Below, in pieces: positions 8,110-14,865 of a DNA stretch of 44,434 bases (position 1 is its first letter; each line of letters starts with the position of its first letter). The notes below the pieces were generated by a model. The model saw nothing but the letters and a program-made list of their open reading frames with translations, did not search any database and was not told where the DNA came from. The translations under genes were made by a program, and so were the position numbers. This DNA comes from Streptomyces corallincola (lineage in GTDB: Bacteria; Actinomycetota; Actinomycetes; Streptomycetales; Streptomycetaceae). The stretch covers positions 1-44,434 of the forward strand of contig NZ_JAHRXF010000051.1 in the NCBI RefSeq assembly GCF_019104725.1. Direction: 5' to 3'.

Positions 8110-8136
8110 GGCGTTCCTGTCACGGGGCAGGGGGAC

Positions 8137-8181
8137 GGTCCCGGCGGCACGGGGTGGGTCCCGGCGCACGCCGCCGGGACC
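8137..8181 (-). terminator. hairpin terminator after the first DUF397 gene
   Basis: GGTCCCGGCGGC (8137-8148) is exactly complementary to 8170-8181. A second left arm, GGTCCCGGCG at 8157-8166, can pair with the same right arm, giving two mutually exclusive hairpins. It lies directly downstream of the minus-strand DUF397 gene. Confidence 0.6.
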
Positions 8182-8199
8182 GCGTCGGCCGCCGAACGG

Positions 8200-8424
8200 T
8201 CAGCGGGCGAGCCCGAACCGCGCGGGGTCGATCCCGGCGGCGTCCAGCTCCTCCCCGGTGAAGCGGAGCGGGGCGAGGTCGGGGCGCTTGCTGTCCCCGA
8301 GGGCCCAGGCGTCGTCCCCGATGCGGGCGAGGGTGACACAGCCGTCGGTGCAGGGACCGCCGCAGGCTTGGGTGAAGGTGGCGGTGGTGAGGTCGAGGGC
8401 GTAGAGGTCGGGGGTCTGGCGCAT
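8200..8424 (-). CDS. DUF397 family protein (BldB-like)
   Basis: A 74-aa protein of the DUF397 family, small acidic partners of WhiJ-like XRE regulators that include the developmental protein BldB. The C-terminal part AWALGDSKRPDLAPLRFTGEELDA carries the family core, with a conserved GDSK/RDSK turn. A Cys-rich middle (ACGGPCTDGC) is unusual compared with the two paralogues 3.5 kb downstream. The start follows GAAGGGA. It is divergent from the DUF6879 gene across an AT-rich gap and likely belongs functionally to the same regulator set. Confidence 0.75.
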   Translation of the reverse strand: MRQTPDLYALDLTTATFTQACGGPCTDGCVTLARIGDDAWALGDSKRPDLAPLRFTGEELDAAGIDPARFGLAR

Positions 8425-8617
8425 GGGGTTCCCTTCGGTCTGAACTCCGTTACTGGGCGAGCGCCCTGAGTGACGAAGCTAGGGGCGCCCGGATCGAAAG
8501 GTCGGGAATATTCTTTATTATTCGCGCCTAATTACTGAGAATGCATGGACATGCACCCAGCGCAGTCGGCATGCTGTGGCCGTCACCTAGTGCGAGAGCA
8601 AGAAGGGGTGGATGCGC
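8425..8617. promoter_or_regulatory. AT-rich divergent promoter region
   Basis: This gap separates the DUF397 and DUF6879 genes. Around 8500-8540 it is strikingly AT-rich (ATTCTTTATTATT, CCTAATTACTG), unlike the rest of the window. It contains the exact inverted repeat TGCAT-GGAC-ATGCA (8542-8555), a candidate operator for one of the XRE regulators nearby. Confidence 0.4.
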
Positions 8618-9373
8618 ATGGCGCGCAGGCTGCGGTTAAACGGCACCGGAAGTGGTGGGGACGGGTGTCCTTCGGTACATGAGGATCTGGACTCGGGCGA
8701 AGTCATCGTCCACGGGCCGCCGTTGACGGACACGGAGGACGTTGCTCAGCTCCAGCACCTCTCGGAGGGCGAGGTCGCTGTGGTCGTCCCGCGGGACCTC
8801 CTGGTGGACTGGACGCCGAAGGAGCGGACGCGCCAGGTGCGGACGATCGAGCTGGACGAGTTCAGCGCCCTGTTCGGCAAGTTCGAGCACACGGCGTGGC
8901 GGCTGGAGACGCGGCGACGGTACGCGAGCGACGAACAGGACGACACCTGGCGCCAGTTCGTGGAGACGGGCCAGATCGAGTGGACCTTCGACCACCCGTA
9001 CTGCGCGACGATCCGCAGGCAGACCGGGCTGGGCAAGCGGGTCGAGCGGGTCCGACTCGTGGACGACCCGCCGACCACCGGACAGCTCTACCTGCTGGAC
9101 AACGCCAAGCGGAACAGCCAGCTCGGCGAGGACATCCGCAACCTGTACCGCTCCGACGCGGACCGGATGAAGCTTCCGGTGGAGGACTTCTGGCTGTTCG
9201 ACAGCCGCCTGATCGCGTTGCTGAAGTTCGACGACGACGATCAGCTCACCCACGTCGATCTGATCACCGAGCCGGCAGAAGTGGTGCGGTGCTGCATGAT
9301 CCGGGATGCTGCATGGCATCACGCCGTACCGTGGAGGGAATTCGCGGCCCAGTTGGATGGTGGCGCCGTGTAG
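8618..9373 (+). CDS. DUF6879 family protein
   Basis: A 251-aa protein with two parts. Residues 1-65 hold a small domain with CPSVHEDLDSGEVIVHGP and VAVVVPRDLLVDW. Residues 75-250 hold the DUF6879 core: FEHTAWRLETRRRYASDE, DDPPTTGQLYLLDNAKRN, VEDFWLFDSRLIALLKFDDD, IRDAAWHHAVPW. DUF6879 proteins usually sit next to XRE-DUF5753 regulators in actinomycetes, as here, and are thought to be part of the same signalling module. Their activity is unknown. The ATG at 8618 fits AAGAAGGGG better than the ATG at 8612. The XRE gene follows after 30 bases. Confidence 0.8.
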   Translation: MARRLRLNGTGSGGDGCPSVHEDLDSGEVIVHGPPLTDTEDVAQLQHLSEGEVAVVVPRDLLVDWTPKERTRQVRTIELDEFSALFGKFEHTAWRLETRRRYASDEQDDTWRQFVETGQIEWTFDHPYCATIRRQTGLGKRVERVRLVDDPPTTGQLYLLDNAKRNSQLGEDIRNLYRSDADRMKLPVEDFWLFDSRLIALLKFDDDDQLTHVDLITEPAEVVRCCMIRDAAWHHAVPWREFAAQLDGGAV

Positions 9374-9403
9374 ACGAACAGTAGGGCGGCAGAGCGGGTA
9401 CTG

Positions 9404-10255
9404 GTGAGCACGGACTATCAGAGGGCACGCGAAGAACTGGGACGTCGGCTTCGTGAGCTGCGCGTCGAAAGTCCCGATGGCCGACTCACCGGTACCGAAC
9501 TGGCGCTCCGCCTCGGCTGGCAGCAGTCGAAGGTCAGCAAGCTGGAGAACGGCAGGCAGACGCCGACTTCCGATGATCTTCGAGCCTGGACCGAGGCTGC
9601 GGGGCAACCTGCCGCCTTCCCTGAACTGCGCTCCCGGTTGCAGGGGTTCGAGAGTCACATCCGCTCCTGGCGAAGACAACTGGCGGCAGGCCACGGCCCC
9701 GTCCAGGAGACGTGGAACACGGTCGTGTTCAACTCAGACACGATCCACGTCTGGGGGAGCGCCAGCGTCTGCGGCCTGTTGCAGACAGCGGACTACGCGC
9801 GCTGCGTCTTCGAGCGCTACGCGGACCTCCAGAACGCCCCCCGTGACGCCGATGACGCGGTGCGTGCCCGTATGAAACGGCAGGAGTGGCTGTACCGGCA
9901 GGGCAAGCGGCTGAATCTGATCATGTGGGAAGCGGCCCTCTGGTCGCGGGTATGCCCCCCGGAGATCTTGGCCGCCCAGTTGGACCGCCTCCTTGGGGTG
10001 GTCGGCATGGACACCGTCCGCCTCGGCATAGTCCCCCTGGATGCCCCCTTGCCCGCGTTCCCCGGCAACGGCTTCTGGGTCATGGACGACCGCCTCGTGA
10101 TCGCGGAGGACTGGCACGCCGAGCTGTGGCTCGATGATGCGGAAACGATCGCCCTCTACCGCCGCGTGTGGGACACCTTCGCGGAGTCGGCGGTATTCGG
10201 CACAGACGCCCAGCAGGTCATCGCCAGGGTCCGCCGGAGCATCAAGCTGCCCTGA
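9404..10255 (+). CDS. WhiJ-like XRE transcriptional regulator with DUF5753
   Basis: 283 aa. Residues 10-65 form an XRE helix-turn-helix (LTGTELALRLGWQQSKVSKLENGRQTP). Residues 95-280 form the DUF5753 domain, with GLLQTADYAR, the RMKRQEWLY helix and the C-terminal HAELWLDDAETIALYRRVWD. WhiJ-family regulators of Streptomyces act with DUF397 partners in development and antibiotic control. GTG is the start; only weak Shine-Dalgarno sequence is visible. Downstream of the DUF6879 gene and probably co-transcribed with it. Which DUF397 protein it pairs with is uncertain, since its downstream neighbour is on the other strand. Confidence 0.88.
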   Translation: MSTDYQRAREELGRRLRELRVESPDGRLTGTELALRLGWQQSKVSKLENGRQTPTSDDLRAWTEAAGQPAAFPELRSRLQGFESHIRSWRRQLAAGHGPVQETWNTVVFNSDTIHVWGSASVCGLLQTADYARCVFERYADLQNAPRDADDAVRARMKRQEWLYRQGKRLNLIMWEAALWSRVCPPEILAAQLDRLLGVVGMDTVRLGIVPLDAPLPAFPGNGFWVMDDRLVIAEDWHAELWLDDAETIALYRRVWDTFAESAVFGTDAQQVIARVRRSIKLP

Positions 10256-10267
10256 GCGAGCAGTGGT

Positions 10268-10528
10268 TCATGGGCGCAGGACGTACGGGCGGACCACGTC
10301 GTCCGTCGTGTGCCAGGCCGGGGGCAGTGGCGGTGGGGGAGGCGGGCCGGGTTCCGGGAAGGGGAGGTGGCGTCCGGCCGCGCGGGAGCGGGTGGCCCAG
10401 CGGCGCCAGCGGGCGTCGTAGGGGCTGAGGAGGGGCCACACGTACGGGTCAGGGGTGCGGATCTCCCTGAGCAGGGGCGGGGGTTGGGGCGCCGGGGTGC
10501 GCCGCGGCCTACGAAGCCACCGGAACAC
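10268..10528 (-). CDS. small proline-rich protein coupled to the ATPase gene
   Basis: An 86-aa protein, Arg/Pro/Trp-rich, with the ordered stretch TPDPYVWPLLSPYDARWRRW followed by a poly-proline run and a C-terminal WHTTDDVVRPYVL. Its ATG lies upstream of the stop of the ATPase gene on the same strand, a 20-base overlap that suggests translational coupling. The WPLLSPYDARWRRWA-type core looks conserved rather than a composition artefact, and I believe it accompanies similar ATPase genes in other Streptomyces. No known domain. It could be a binding partner of the ATPase or of the adjacent XRE regulator. Confidence 0.55.
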   Translation of the reverse strand: MFRWLRRPRRTPAPQPPPLLREIRTPDPYVWPLLSPYDARWRRWATRSRAAGRHLPFPEPGPPPPPPLPPAWHTTDDVVRPYVLRP

Positions 10529-10931
10529 GGGCGTCCTCCGCTCGCGCGAGGCTGAACTTGGCCCACACGGACTTCGTGTACGGGTCCTTCCGGTGCCCCC
10601 AGTCGTCCGACAGCGCCGCGACCAGCGCGAGCCCCCGCCCGCCCTCCTCCTCGGGCCCCGAGTCGTGCGGCTCCGGCAACCGGTCCCGGTCGGGGTCCGC
10701 CACCTCCAGCACCAACGCGGGCGCGTCCAGCGTCAGGGTCACCCTGACCTGCGCGTGCGTGATCCGACAGTGCGTCACGGCGTTGGTCACCAGCTCATTC
10801 GCCAACAGGGTCACCGCGTCCGCGAGTTCGTCGGTGAGACCCCAGTCGGCCAGCACTTTCCGTAAGCGCTGGCGGGCGGTGGGGACGTGGCGTCGGTGCT
10901 TCGGGATGAGGAAGGTCTCGGTTTCGGGCAT
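10509..10931 (-). CDS. HATPase_c anti-sigma-factor-like ATP-binding protein (RsbW/AbpA type)
   Basis: A 140-aa single-domain GHKL ATPase, as in RsbW-type serine kinases and the ATP-binding protein of WhiJ/abaA-type clusters. The N-box is E46-L-V-T-N50-A-V-T-H54. The G1 region reads VADPDRDRLP, and the G2 loop GGRGLALV (97-104) is intact. No histidine-kinase dimerisation domain is present. It is divergent from the second XRE gene, and the gap between them (10932-11068) is relatively AT-rich. By family it may bind a sigma factor or another protein partner; the partner cannot be identified here. Confidence 0.85.
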   Translation of the reverse strand: MPETETFLIPKHRRHVPTARQRLRKVLADWGLTDELADAVTLLANELVTNAVTHCRITHAQVRVTLTLDAPALVLEVADPDRDRLPEPHDSGPEEEGGRGLALVAALSDDWGHRKDPYTKSVWAKFSLARAEDARVPVAS

Positions 10932-11068
10932 GTGAGGAGCTTGGAGTAAATGAGGGACCCGCACAACCTGAATCGAGAAATATATGCACCGGTGTACTTC
11001 GATCCAGTGATCGTGCGTCAGAACCCTTGCGGCTGTGGCATGGTTGGTCGCGCTGAAAGGAGGCGGGC
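10932..11068. promoter_or_regulatory. divergent promoter region of ATPase and second XRE gene
   Basis: The gap contains AGAAATATATGCA followed by the palindromic core CACCGGTG (10987-10994, extendable with one mismatch). AAAGGAGG (11056-11063) is a near-perfect ribosome binding site for the XRE gene. The palindrome is a plausible XRE operator. Confidence 0.4.
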
Positions 11069-11923
11069 ATGCCCGCAGGTGGACGGCCGACGGTGCGCAG
11101 CAGGCGTCTGGGCTCGGCGCTCAGGCAGTACCGCCAGGCCGCCAAGATCGACCAGCCGCAAGCCGCCGAACTGATTGCGTCGAGCCAGGCGAGAATCAGC
11201 CGCGTGGAGAGCGGCCACGCGACACCCCGCGTGATCGAGGTGCGGCTACTGCTGGAGGCGTACGGCGTCTCGGACGAGGAAGTGCGCCTCAAGCTGGAGG
11301 AGTTGGCCAGACAGCCGAAGAAGCGCGGGTGGTGGTCGGAGCACGCGCCGCATCTGCGGCCGAAATATGTGGACCACATTGCCCTTGAGGACGATGCGAC
11401 CACCATCCGGCAGTGGCAACAGGTGCTCGTTCCGGGTCTTCTCCAGATTCCGGCCTACTCCGAGACGGTCGTCGTGGGAGGCCCCAACCGGCTGAGCCGC
11501 GAGCACATCGAGCGGCTACTGGAAGTGCGGAAGCGGCGACAGGAAAGAATCACCAAGGGTGGCGTCATGTTCCGCGCTGTCATTTGGGAGGCGGTCATCA
11601 GGCATCCGCTGGTGGACGCGCAGATTCACTGCGACCAGCTCGCTGCGTTGCTTGAGGTCGGACAGCGCGAGAACGTCACACTCCAGGTCCTACCGTTCAG
11701 CGCTGGCACGCTACCGGCGGCAACGCCAGCCTTTGCGGCCTTCAGCTTTGACACCGACTCCAGGGTCGAGGTAGTGGCGATGGACGACCTTACGAGCGCG
11801 CCAGTTATCGACTCTTCCGATGACCTGGACTCCTATTACCGCGTCTTCGAGCAGTTGCAGACTTCAGCACTGACCACAGAGCAGAGTGCGGAGCTCATTC
11901 AAAGCACACTGAAAGCCCTGTAG
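11069..11923 (+). CDS. WhiJ-like XRE transcriptional regulator with DUF5753 (second copy)
   Basis: 284 aa. The helix-turn-helix lies at about 12-62 (LRQYRQAAKIDQPQAAELIA, then SQARISRVESGHATP). The DUF5753 domain follows (GLLQIPAYSETVV, RRQERI, VMFRAVIWEAVIRHP, LQVLPFSAGTLPA). It has a consensus ribosome binding site, and two DUF397 genes follow on the same strand, the first only 11 bases away. This matches the XRE/DUF397 gene pairs of Streptomyces described as Scr1/Scr2 or WhiJ-type. Third-base use is noticeably less GC-biased (atc/att, aga, gaa) than in the flanking metabolic genes, which hints at mobility. Confidence 0.88.
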   Translation: MPAGGRPTVRSRRLGSALRQYRQAAKIDQPQAAELIASSQARISRVESGHATPRVIEVRLLLEAYGVSDEEVRLKLEELARQPKKRGWWSEHAPHLRPKYVDHIALEDDATTIRQWQQVLVPGLLQIPAYSETVVVGGPNRLSREHIERLLEVRKRRQERITKGGVMFRAVIWEAVIRHPLVDAQIHCDQLAALLEVGQRENVTLQVLPFSAGTLPAATPAFAAFSFDTDSRVEVVAMDDLTSAPVIDSSDDLDSYYRVFEQLQTSALTTEQSAELIQSTLKAL

Positions 11924-11934
11924 GGAGCAGCATC

Positions 11935-12123
11935 GTGATCCACATTTCAGGTCAGTTTCGGAAGTCCTCGTACTCTGCGCTGGAAGGCAACTGCGTAGAA
12001 GTGGCCGACACTGCTGATCAAGGCCACGCCGTCCGCGACAGCAAGACCCCCGCTGGCCCCGTTCTCCTCATCTCCCGCGCTGGCTGGAACCTCTTCCTCG
12101 GGCAGCTCAAGCAGCCGTCCTGA
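11935..12123 (+). CDS. DUF397 protein, partner of the upstream XRE regulator
   Basis: A 62-aa DUF397 protein with the full family pattern: FRKSSYSALEGNCVEVAD, HAVRDSKTP, and LLISRAGWNLFLGQL. GTG start with GGAG six bases upstream, and only 11 bases after the XRE stop, so it is almost certainly translated from the same message. In this family the XRE protein and the DUF397 protein act as a functional pair. It is a recent tandem paralogue of the next gene. Confidence 0.88.
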   Translation: MIHISGQFRKSSYSALEGNCVEVADTADQGHAVRDSKTPAGPVLLISRAGWNLFLGQLKQPS

Positions 12124-12181
12124 GAGCCTGTGTGGGGTAGCACTTCGATGGAGTGACTGGCCAGCGAGGTAAGGAGGCATC

Positions 12182-12364
12182 GTGTCCGAGGTCGTATCCC
12201 CCTTCCGGAAGTCGTCGTACTCAGGAGCCCAGAGCAACTGCGTCGAGGTAGCCGACACAGCCCCGCAAGGCCACGCCGTCCGCGACAGCAAGACCCCCAC
12301 CGGCCCCCAACTCCTCATCTCCCATGAGAGCTGGAGCCTCTTCCTCGGGCAGCTCAAGCAGTGA
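12182..12364 (+). CDS. DUF397 protein, tandem duplicate
   Basis: A 60-aa DUF397 protein highly similar to the preceding one: both share NCVEVADT, the block GHAVRDSKTP and the ending LFLGQLKQ. DNA identity over the last two thirds is visibly high, including synonymous positions, so the two arose by recent tandem duplication. The N-termini (MIHISGQ versus MSEVVSP) and the helix before the terminal LFLGQLKQ differ, which could change partner choice. GTG start with AAGGAGG directly upstream, so it has its own strong translation signal. Confidence 0.88.
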   Translation: MSEVVSPFRKSSYSGAQSNCVEVADTAPQGHAVRDSKTPTGPQLLISHESWSLFLGQLKQ

Positions 12365-12443
12365 GTCGCACCGGCCGCCCCGGGGTCGTCAGGCGCTGAT
12401 GACTCCGGGGTTCACCTGTGGCACAACCGCGTCCCTGGCGAAG

Positions 12444-12785
12444 TCAGAAACCGCGCTGCCGAGGGACGTCGGATCGCGTCACGCGCACCTGCGTCGCTGG
12501 TATGCGGTGGGGGAGGTAGGCGAAGCCGTTGCCGTTGTCGAGGAGCAGGGCCTCGTCGATGCCGTCCACGGCCCAGATATCGACCAGCCCGCCGGTGTTG
12601 TTGAGCCGAAGGAAGAAGTCCGCTTCCTCCTCGCCCCGGCAGACGAAGATGCCCTCCACCTCGGGGCGGCGGCTGCCTGCGATGCCCTTGGCGGCGCCCA
12701 TCAGGGTCCAGTCGAGGCCATGCTGTGCGATCGACTGGCGATCGAGTGTGGACGAAACGTGGAGGAAGTTCGGAGTGTCGGACAC
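12444..12785 (-). CDS. small hypothetical protein, possible ADP-ribosyltransferase-like fold
   Basis: A 113-aa cytoplasmic protein. It opens with FLHVSSTLDRQSIAQHGLDW, then GIAGSRRPEVEGIFVC, DFFLRLNNTGGLVDIWAVD and YLPHRIPATQVRV. The His-plus-Ser/Thr strand, the I-x-x-x-G-L helix end, and a later strand followed by a buried DIWAVD strand resemble the start of Tpt1/DarT-like ADP-ribosyltransferase folds. That is an impression from pattern, not a proven homology. The start is GTG. It lies on the opposite strand from the DUF397 pair, at the edge of the regulator island. Confidence 0.65.
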   Translation of the reverse strand: MSDTPNFLHVSSTLDRQSIAQHGLDWTLMGAAKGIAGSRRPEVEGIFVCRGEEEADFFLRLNNTGGLVDIWAVDGIDEALLLDNGNGFAYLPHRIPATQVRVTRSDVPRQRGF

Positions 12786-12808
12786 GCCAGGAGTCTAGGA
12801 GCGGCGAG

Positions 12809-12889
12809 TTGATCACGGCTGACCCGCAAGAAGGAAGCGACCTGACCCAGCCCAAGACCTGGGCCGCCCTCCTCGGACAGTTCACGTAG
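12809..12889 (+). pseudogene. possible C-terminal remnant of a DUF397 gene
   Basis: In one frame the end reads GSDLTQPKTWAALLGQFT and a stop. The pattern T/S-W-x-x-L/F-L-G-Q matches the end of the two DUF397 proteins upstream (WNLFLGQLKQ). No upstream core or good start exists, so if real it is a decayed third copy. Confidence 0.3.
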
Positions 12890-12914
12890 GCCCGCGCACT
12901 GACCACGTAGGACA

Positions 12915-12940
12915 GGGGACCCGGTGATCACCGGGTCCCC
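12915..12940. terminator. 26-bp perfect palindrome, terminator
   Basis: An uninterrupted palindrome with arms starting GGGGACCCGGTGA, followed by TTGCTC. It closes the regulator island before the secreted-enzyme region. Confidence 0.7.
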
Positions 12941-13353
12941 TTGCTCATGCCGCGTCACCGCTTGCGTTCGCCTTGTGAAGTGCCGTAAGCGCACTCCCCG
13001 TTTTTCTGGCCGATCGTGTTGAACTCATTGACGCATCGGCAGGGGGGCCGGACACTCCTGCCTGGAGTGGCAGACCCCTTTCCGGTCTCGGGCGACCGGC
13101 GTCAAGTCGTGCTCGGACGAGACGAGTTGAGGAGGGGCGAGACTCCGGCCGCGCGCGTGTGGACCACATCGCAGCGGGGTTCGAGTGGCGCAGGAGGCGA
13201 GAGTGACAGACTCATGGCCGTTCTGAGAGCGCTCCCAGTAGAGCCGTGGCAACCGTCTGGGTGAGCCCCGCCCTCCCCGCCGTCCGGTCTCCGACCCCCA
13301 CCGGAGACCGGGCCGCACTCCTCCCGTCCCCACTGCGAAAAGGGAGAACCCCC
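12941..13353. other. leader/intergenic region of the GH16 gene
   Basis: About 410 bases without a credible gene. It contains GTTTTTCTGG and TTGAACTCATTGACG near 13000-13035 (possible promoter elements), a CebR-like box at 13224-13237, and AAAGGGAG just before the glucanase start. Nothing else recognisable. Confidence 0.4.
13224..13237. promoter_or_regulatory. CebR-like LacI-family operator
   Basis: TGAGAGCGCTCCCA differs at one base from TGGGAGCGCTCCCA, the operator of the cellobiose regulator CebR in Streptomyces. It lies 117 bp before a secreted beta-glucanase, the kind of gene such a repressor controls. Confidence 0.6.
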
Positions 13354-14679
13354 ATGAGAACGACCGCACCGCACCGCACCTTCCCGCTGGCGCTCGGCGC
13401 CGCGCTGGTGCTGCTGCTCGGCACGCTGATCGGGGTGGTGGGTACGAGCGGCAGCGCGTCCGCCGCCGTCCCCGCACCCCCGTCCGGGTGGACGACCGTC
13501 TTCTCGGACGACTTCAACGGCGCGTCCGGCAGCGGACTGAACCGCGCCAACTGGCTGTACGACATCGGGACCGGCTACAACTACCCCGGAGCCGCCGCCA
13601 ATTGGGGCACGGGCGAGATCGAGACGGCGACGGACTCGACCAACAACGTCTACCAGGACGGCCAGGGCCACCTCGTCATCAAGGCGATCCGGGACGGCTC
13701 CGGCCACTGGACCTCGGGCCGGATCGAGACGCAGCGCACCGACTTCATGGCACCCGCGGGCGGCCAGTTGCAGCTCAGCGCGTCGATCCTCCAGCCCAAC
13801 CCGCAGAACGGGCTCGGCTACTGGCCCGCGTTCTGGGCGATGGGCGGCAACGCCCGTCCGGTCGGCGCGACGAACTGGCCCGGCATCGGCGAGATCGACA
13901 TCATGGAAGACGTCAACGCGCTCAGCAAGCACTCCACCACCTTCCACTGCGGGGTGTGGGCGGGCGAGTGCCATGACCCGGACGGCATCACCAGCGACCT
14001 TCAGCCGTGCGGCGGTTGCCAGACCGGGTACCACACGTACTCCGCGATCATCGACCGTACGAACACCTCCGCCGAGCAGCTCCGCTTCTACCTCGACGGA
14101 AACCTGACGTACACCGTCAACCAGAACCAGGTCTCCACGGGCACCTGGCAGAACGCCATCGACCACGGGTACATGGCCATCTTCGACCTCGCCATCGCCG
14201 GTTCGTACCCGGACAAGGTCTGCGGCTGCAACTCCGCCTCGCAGGCCGGGAACATCACCTCCGGCGCGTCCATGAGCGTGGACTGGTTCGCCGTCTACCA
14301 GACGAACGGCAACGGCAGCGGCACGGGCGGCGGCACCGGTGGCAGCACTGGTGGCTCCGGTGGCTCCGGTGGGAGTACGGGTGGCGGTACCGGTGGTTCG
14401 ACGGGTGGCGGCACCACCACCGCCGACTACACCGCCGGTGTCGAGCGGGTGAGCGCCAACCAGGCCCGGATCACCTTCCGTCCGACGACCTCCGCCAACT
14501 ACGTGGACGTGCACTACCTGATCAACGGCGCCAACCAGCAGAACGTCCGCATGACCAACAACGGCGGCACCTGGACCCAGAACGTCTCGATCAACTCCGG
14601 TTCCACGCTGTCGTACTGGTTCACCTACGAGAAGTCCGGCCCCCAGTTCGACAGCCCGCACTACTCGTACACCCAGTGA
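13354..14679 (+). CDS. secreted GH16 endo-beta-1,3-glucanase with C-terminal CBM56-like module
   Basis: 441 aa. A signal peptide (basic start, LALGAALVLLLGTLIGVV, then SASAA) precedes a GH16 catalytic domain at about 45-315. The GH16 signature is complete: E180-I-D182-I-M-E185 in GIGEIDIMED gives nucleophile, assisting Asp and acid/base. The sequence around it (GLGYWPAFWAMGG) is laminarinase-like. A Gly/Ser/Thr linker (about 320-357) leads to a C-terminal beta-sandwich (ADYTAGVERVSANQARITF to the end) of the CBM56 beta-1,3-glucan-binding type. It is expected to degrade fungal or algal beta-1,3-glucan outside the cell. Start supported by AAAGGGAG; likely repressed through the CebR-like box. 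Confidence 0.9.
   Translation: MRTTAPHRTFPLALGAALVLLLGTLIGVVGTSGSASAAVPAPPSGWTTVFSDDFNGASGSGLNRANWLYDIGTGYNYPGAAANWGTGEIETATDSTNNVYQDGQGHLVIKAIRDGSGHWTSGRIETQRTDFMAPAGGQLQLSASILQPNPQNGLGYWPAFWAMGGNARPVGATNWPGIGEIDIMEDVNALSKHSTTFHCGVWAGECHDPDGITSDLQPCGGCQTGYHTYSAIIDRTNTSAEQLRFYLDGNLTYTVNQNQVSTGTWQNAIDHGYMAIFDLAIAGSYPDKVCGCNSASQAGNITSGASMSVDWFAVYQTNGNGSGTGGGTGGSTGGSGGSGGSTGGGTGGSTGGGTTTADYTAGVERVSANQARITFRPTTSANYVDVHYLINGANQQNVRMTNNGGTWTQNVSINSGSTLSYWFTYEKSGPQFDSPHYSYTQ
14310..14420 (+). repeat. Gly/Ser/Thr-linker coding repeat
   Basis: Imperfect GGTGGC/GGTACC-rich short repeats encode the interdomain linker (GTGGG, STGGS, GGSGGS units). Typical flexible linker between a glycosidase and its binding module, prone to length change. 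Confidence 0.7.
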
Positions 14680-14698
14680 GACCTCGCTGAGGCGGAGG

Positions 14699-14725
14699 GC
14701 GGCCGACGTGCGCGACGTTGGCCGC
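14699..14725 (+). terminator. terminator of the GH16 gene
   Basis: Arms 14699-14709 and 14715-14725 form an 11-pair stem with one G-U pair and a GCGCG loop, followed by TTTCCC, twenty bases after the glucanase stop. Confidence 0.75.
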
Positions 14726-14762
14726 TTTCCCACTGGTCGCCCATGTCTCGGACGTGGACCCG

Positions 14763-14791
14763 TTGAACTGGCAACAGTTTGCCTCTACTTT
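14763..14791 (+). promoter_or_regulatory. promoter of the M4 protease gene with operator in the spacer
   Basis: TTGAAC (14763-14768), an exact 17-base spacer and TACTTT (14786-14791) make a near-consensus housekeeping promoter. The spacer contains the inverted repeat GGCAA-CAGT-TTGCC (14770-14783), well placed for a repressor. Confidence 0.65.
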
Positions 14792-14865
14792 GTGGCCGCA
14801 CCTCTTGTTCGACCGGGTGGAACCGACCCGTCCGCCCGGCCCCCCACGGCAATGAGGAGTTCGCC

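Noticed and set aside
8200..12889. Integrated phage or plasmid element
   Set aside because: No integrase, replication gene, tRNA attachment duplication or terminal repeats were seen; AT-rich patches alone are not enough.
13102..14733. A 543-codon minus-strand frame across the GH16 gene
   Set aside because: Simple Gly/Val/Arg/Ala composition mirrors the glucanase codons; the plus strand has signal peptide, catalytic site and ribosome binding site.
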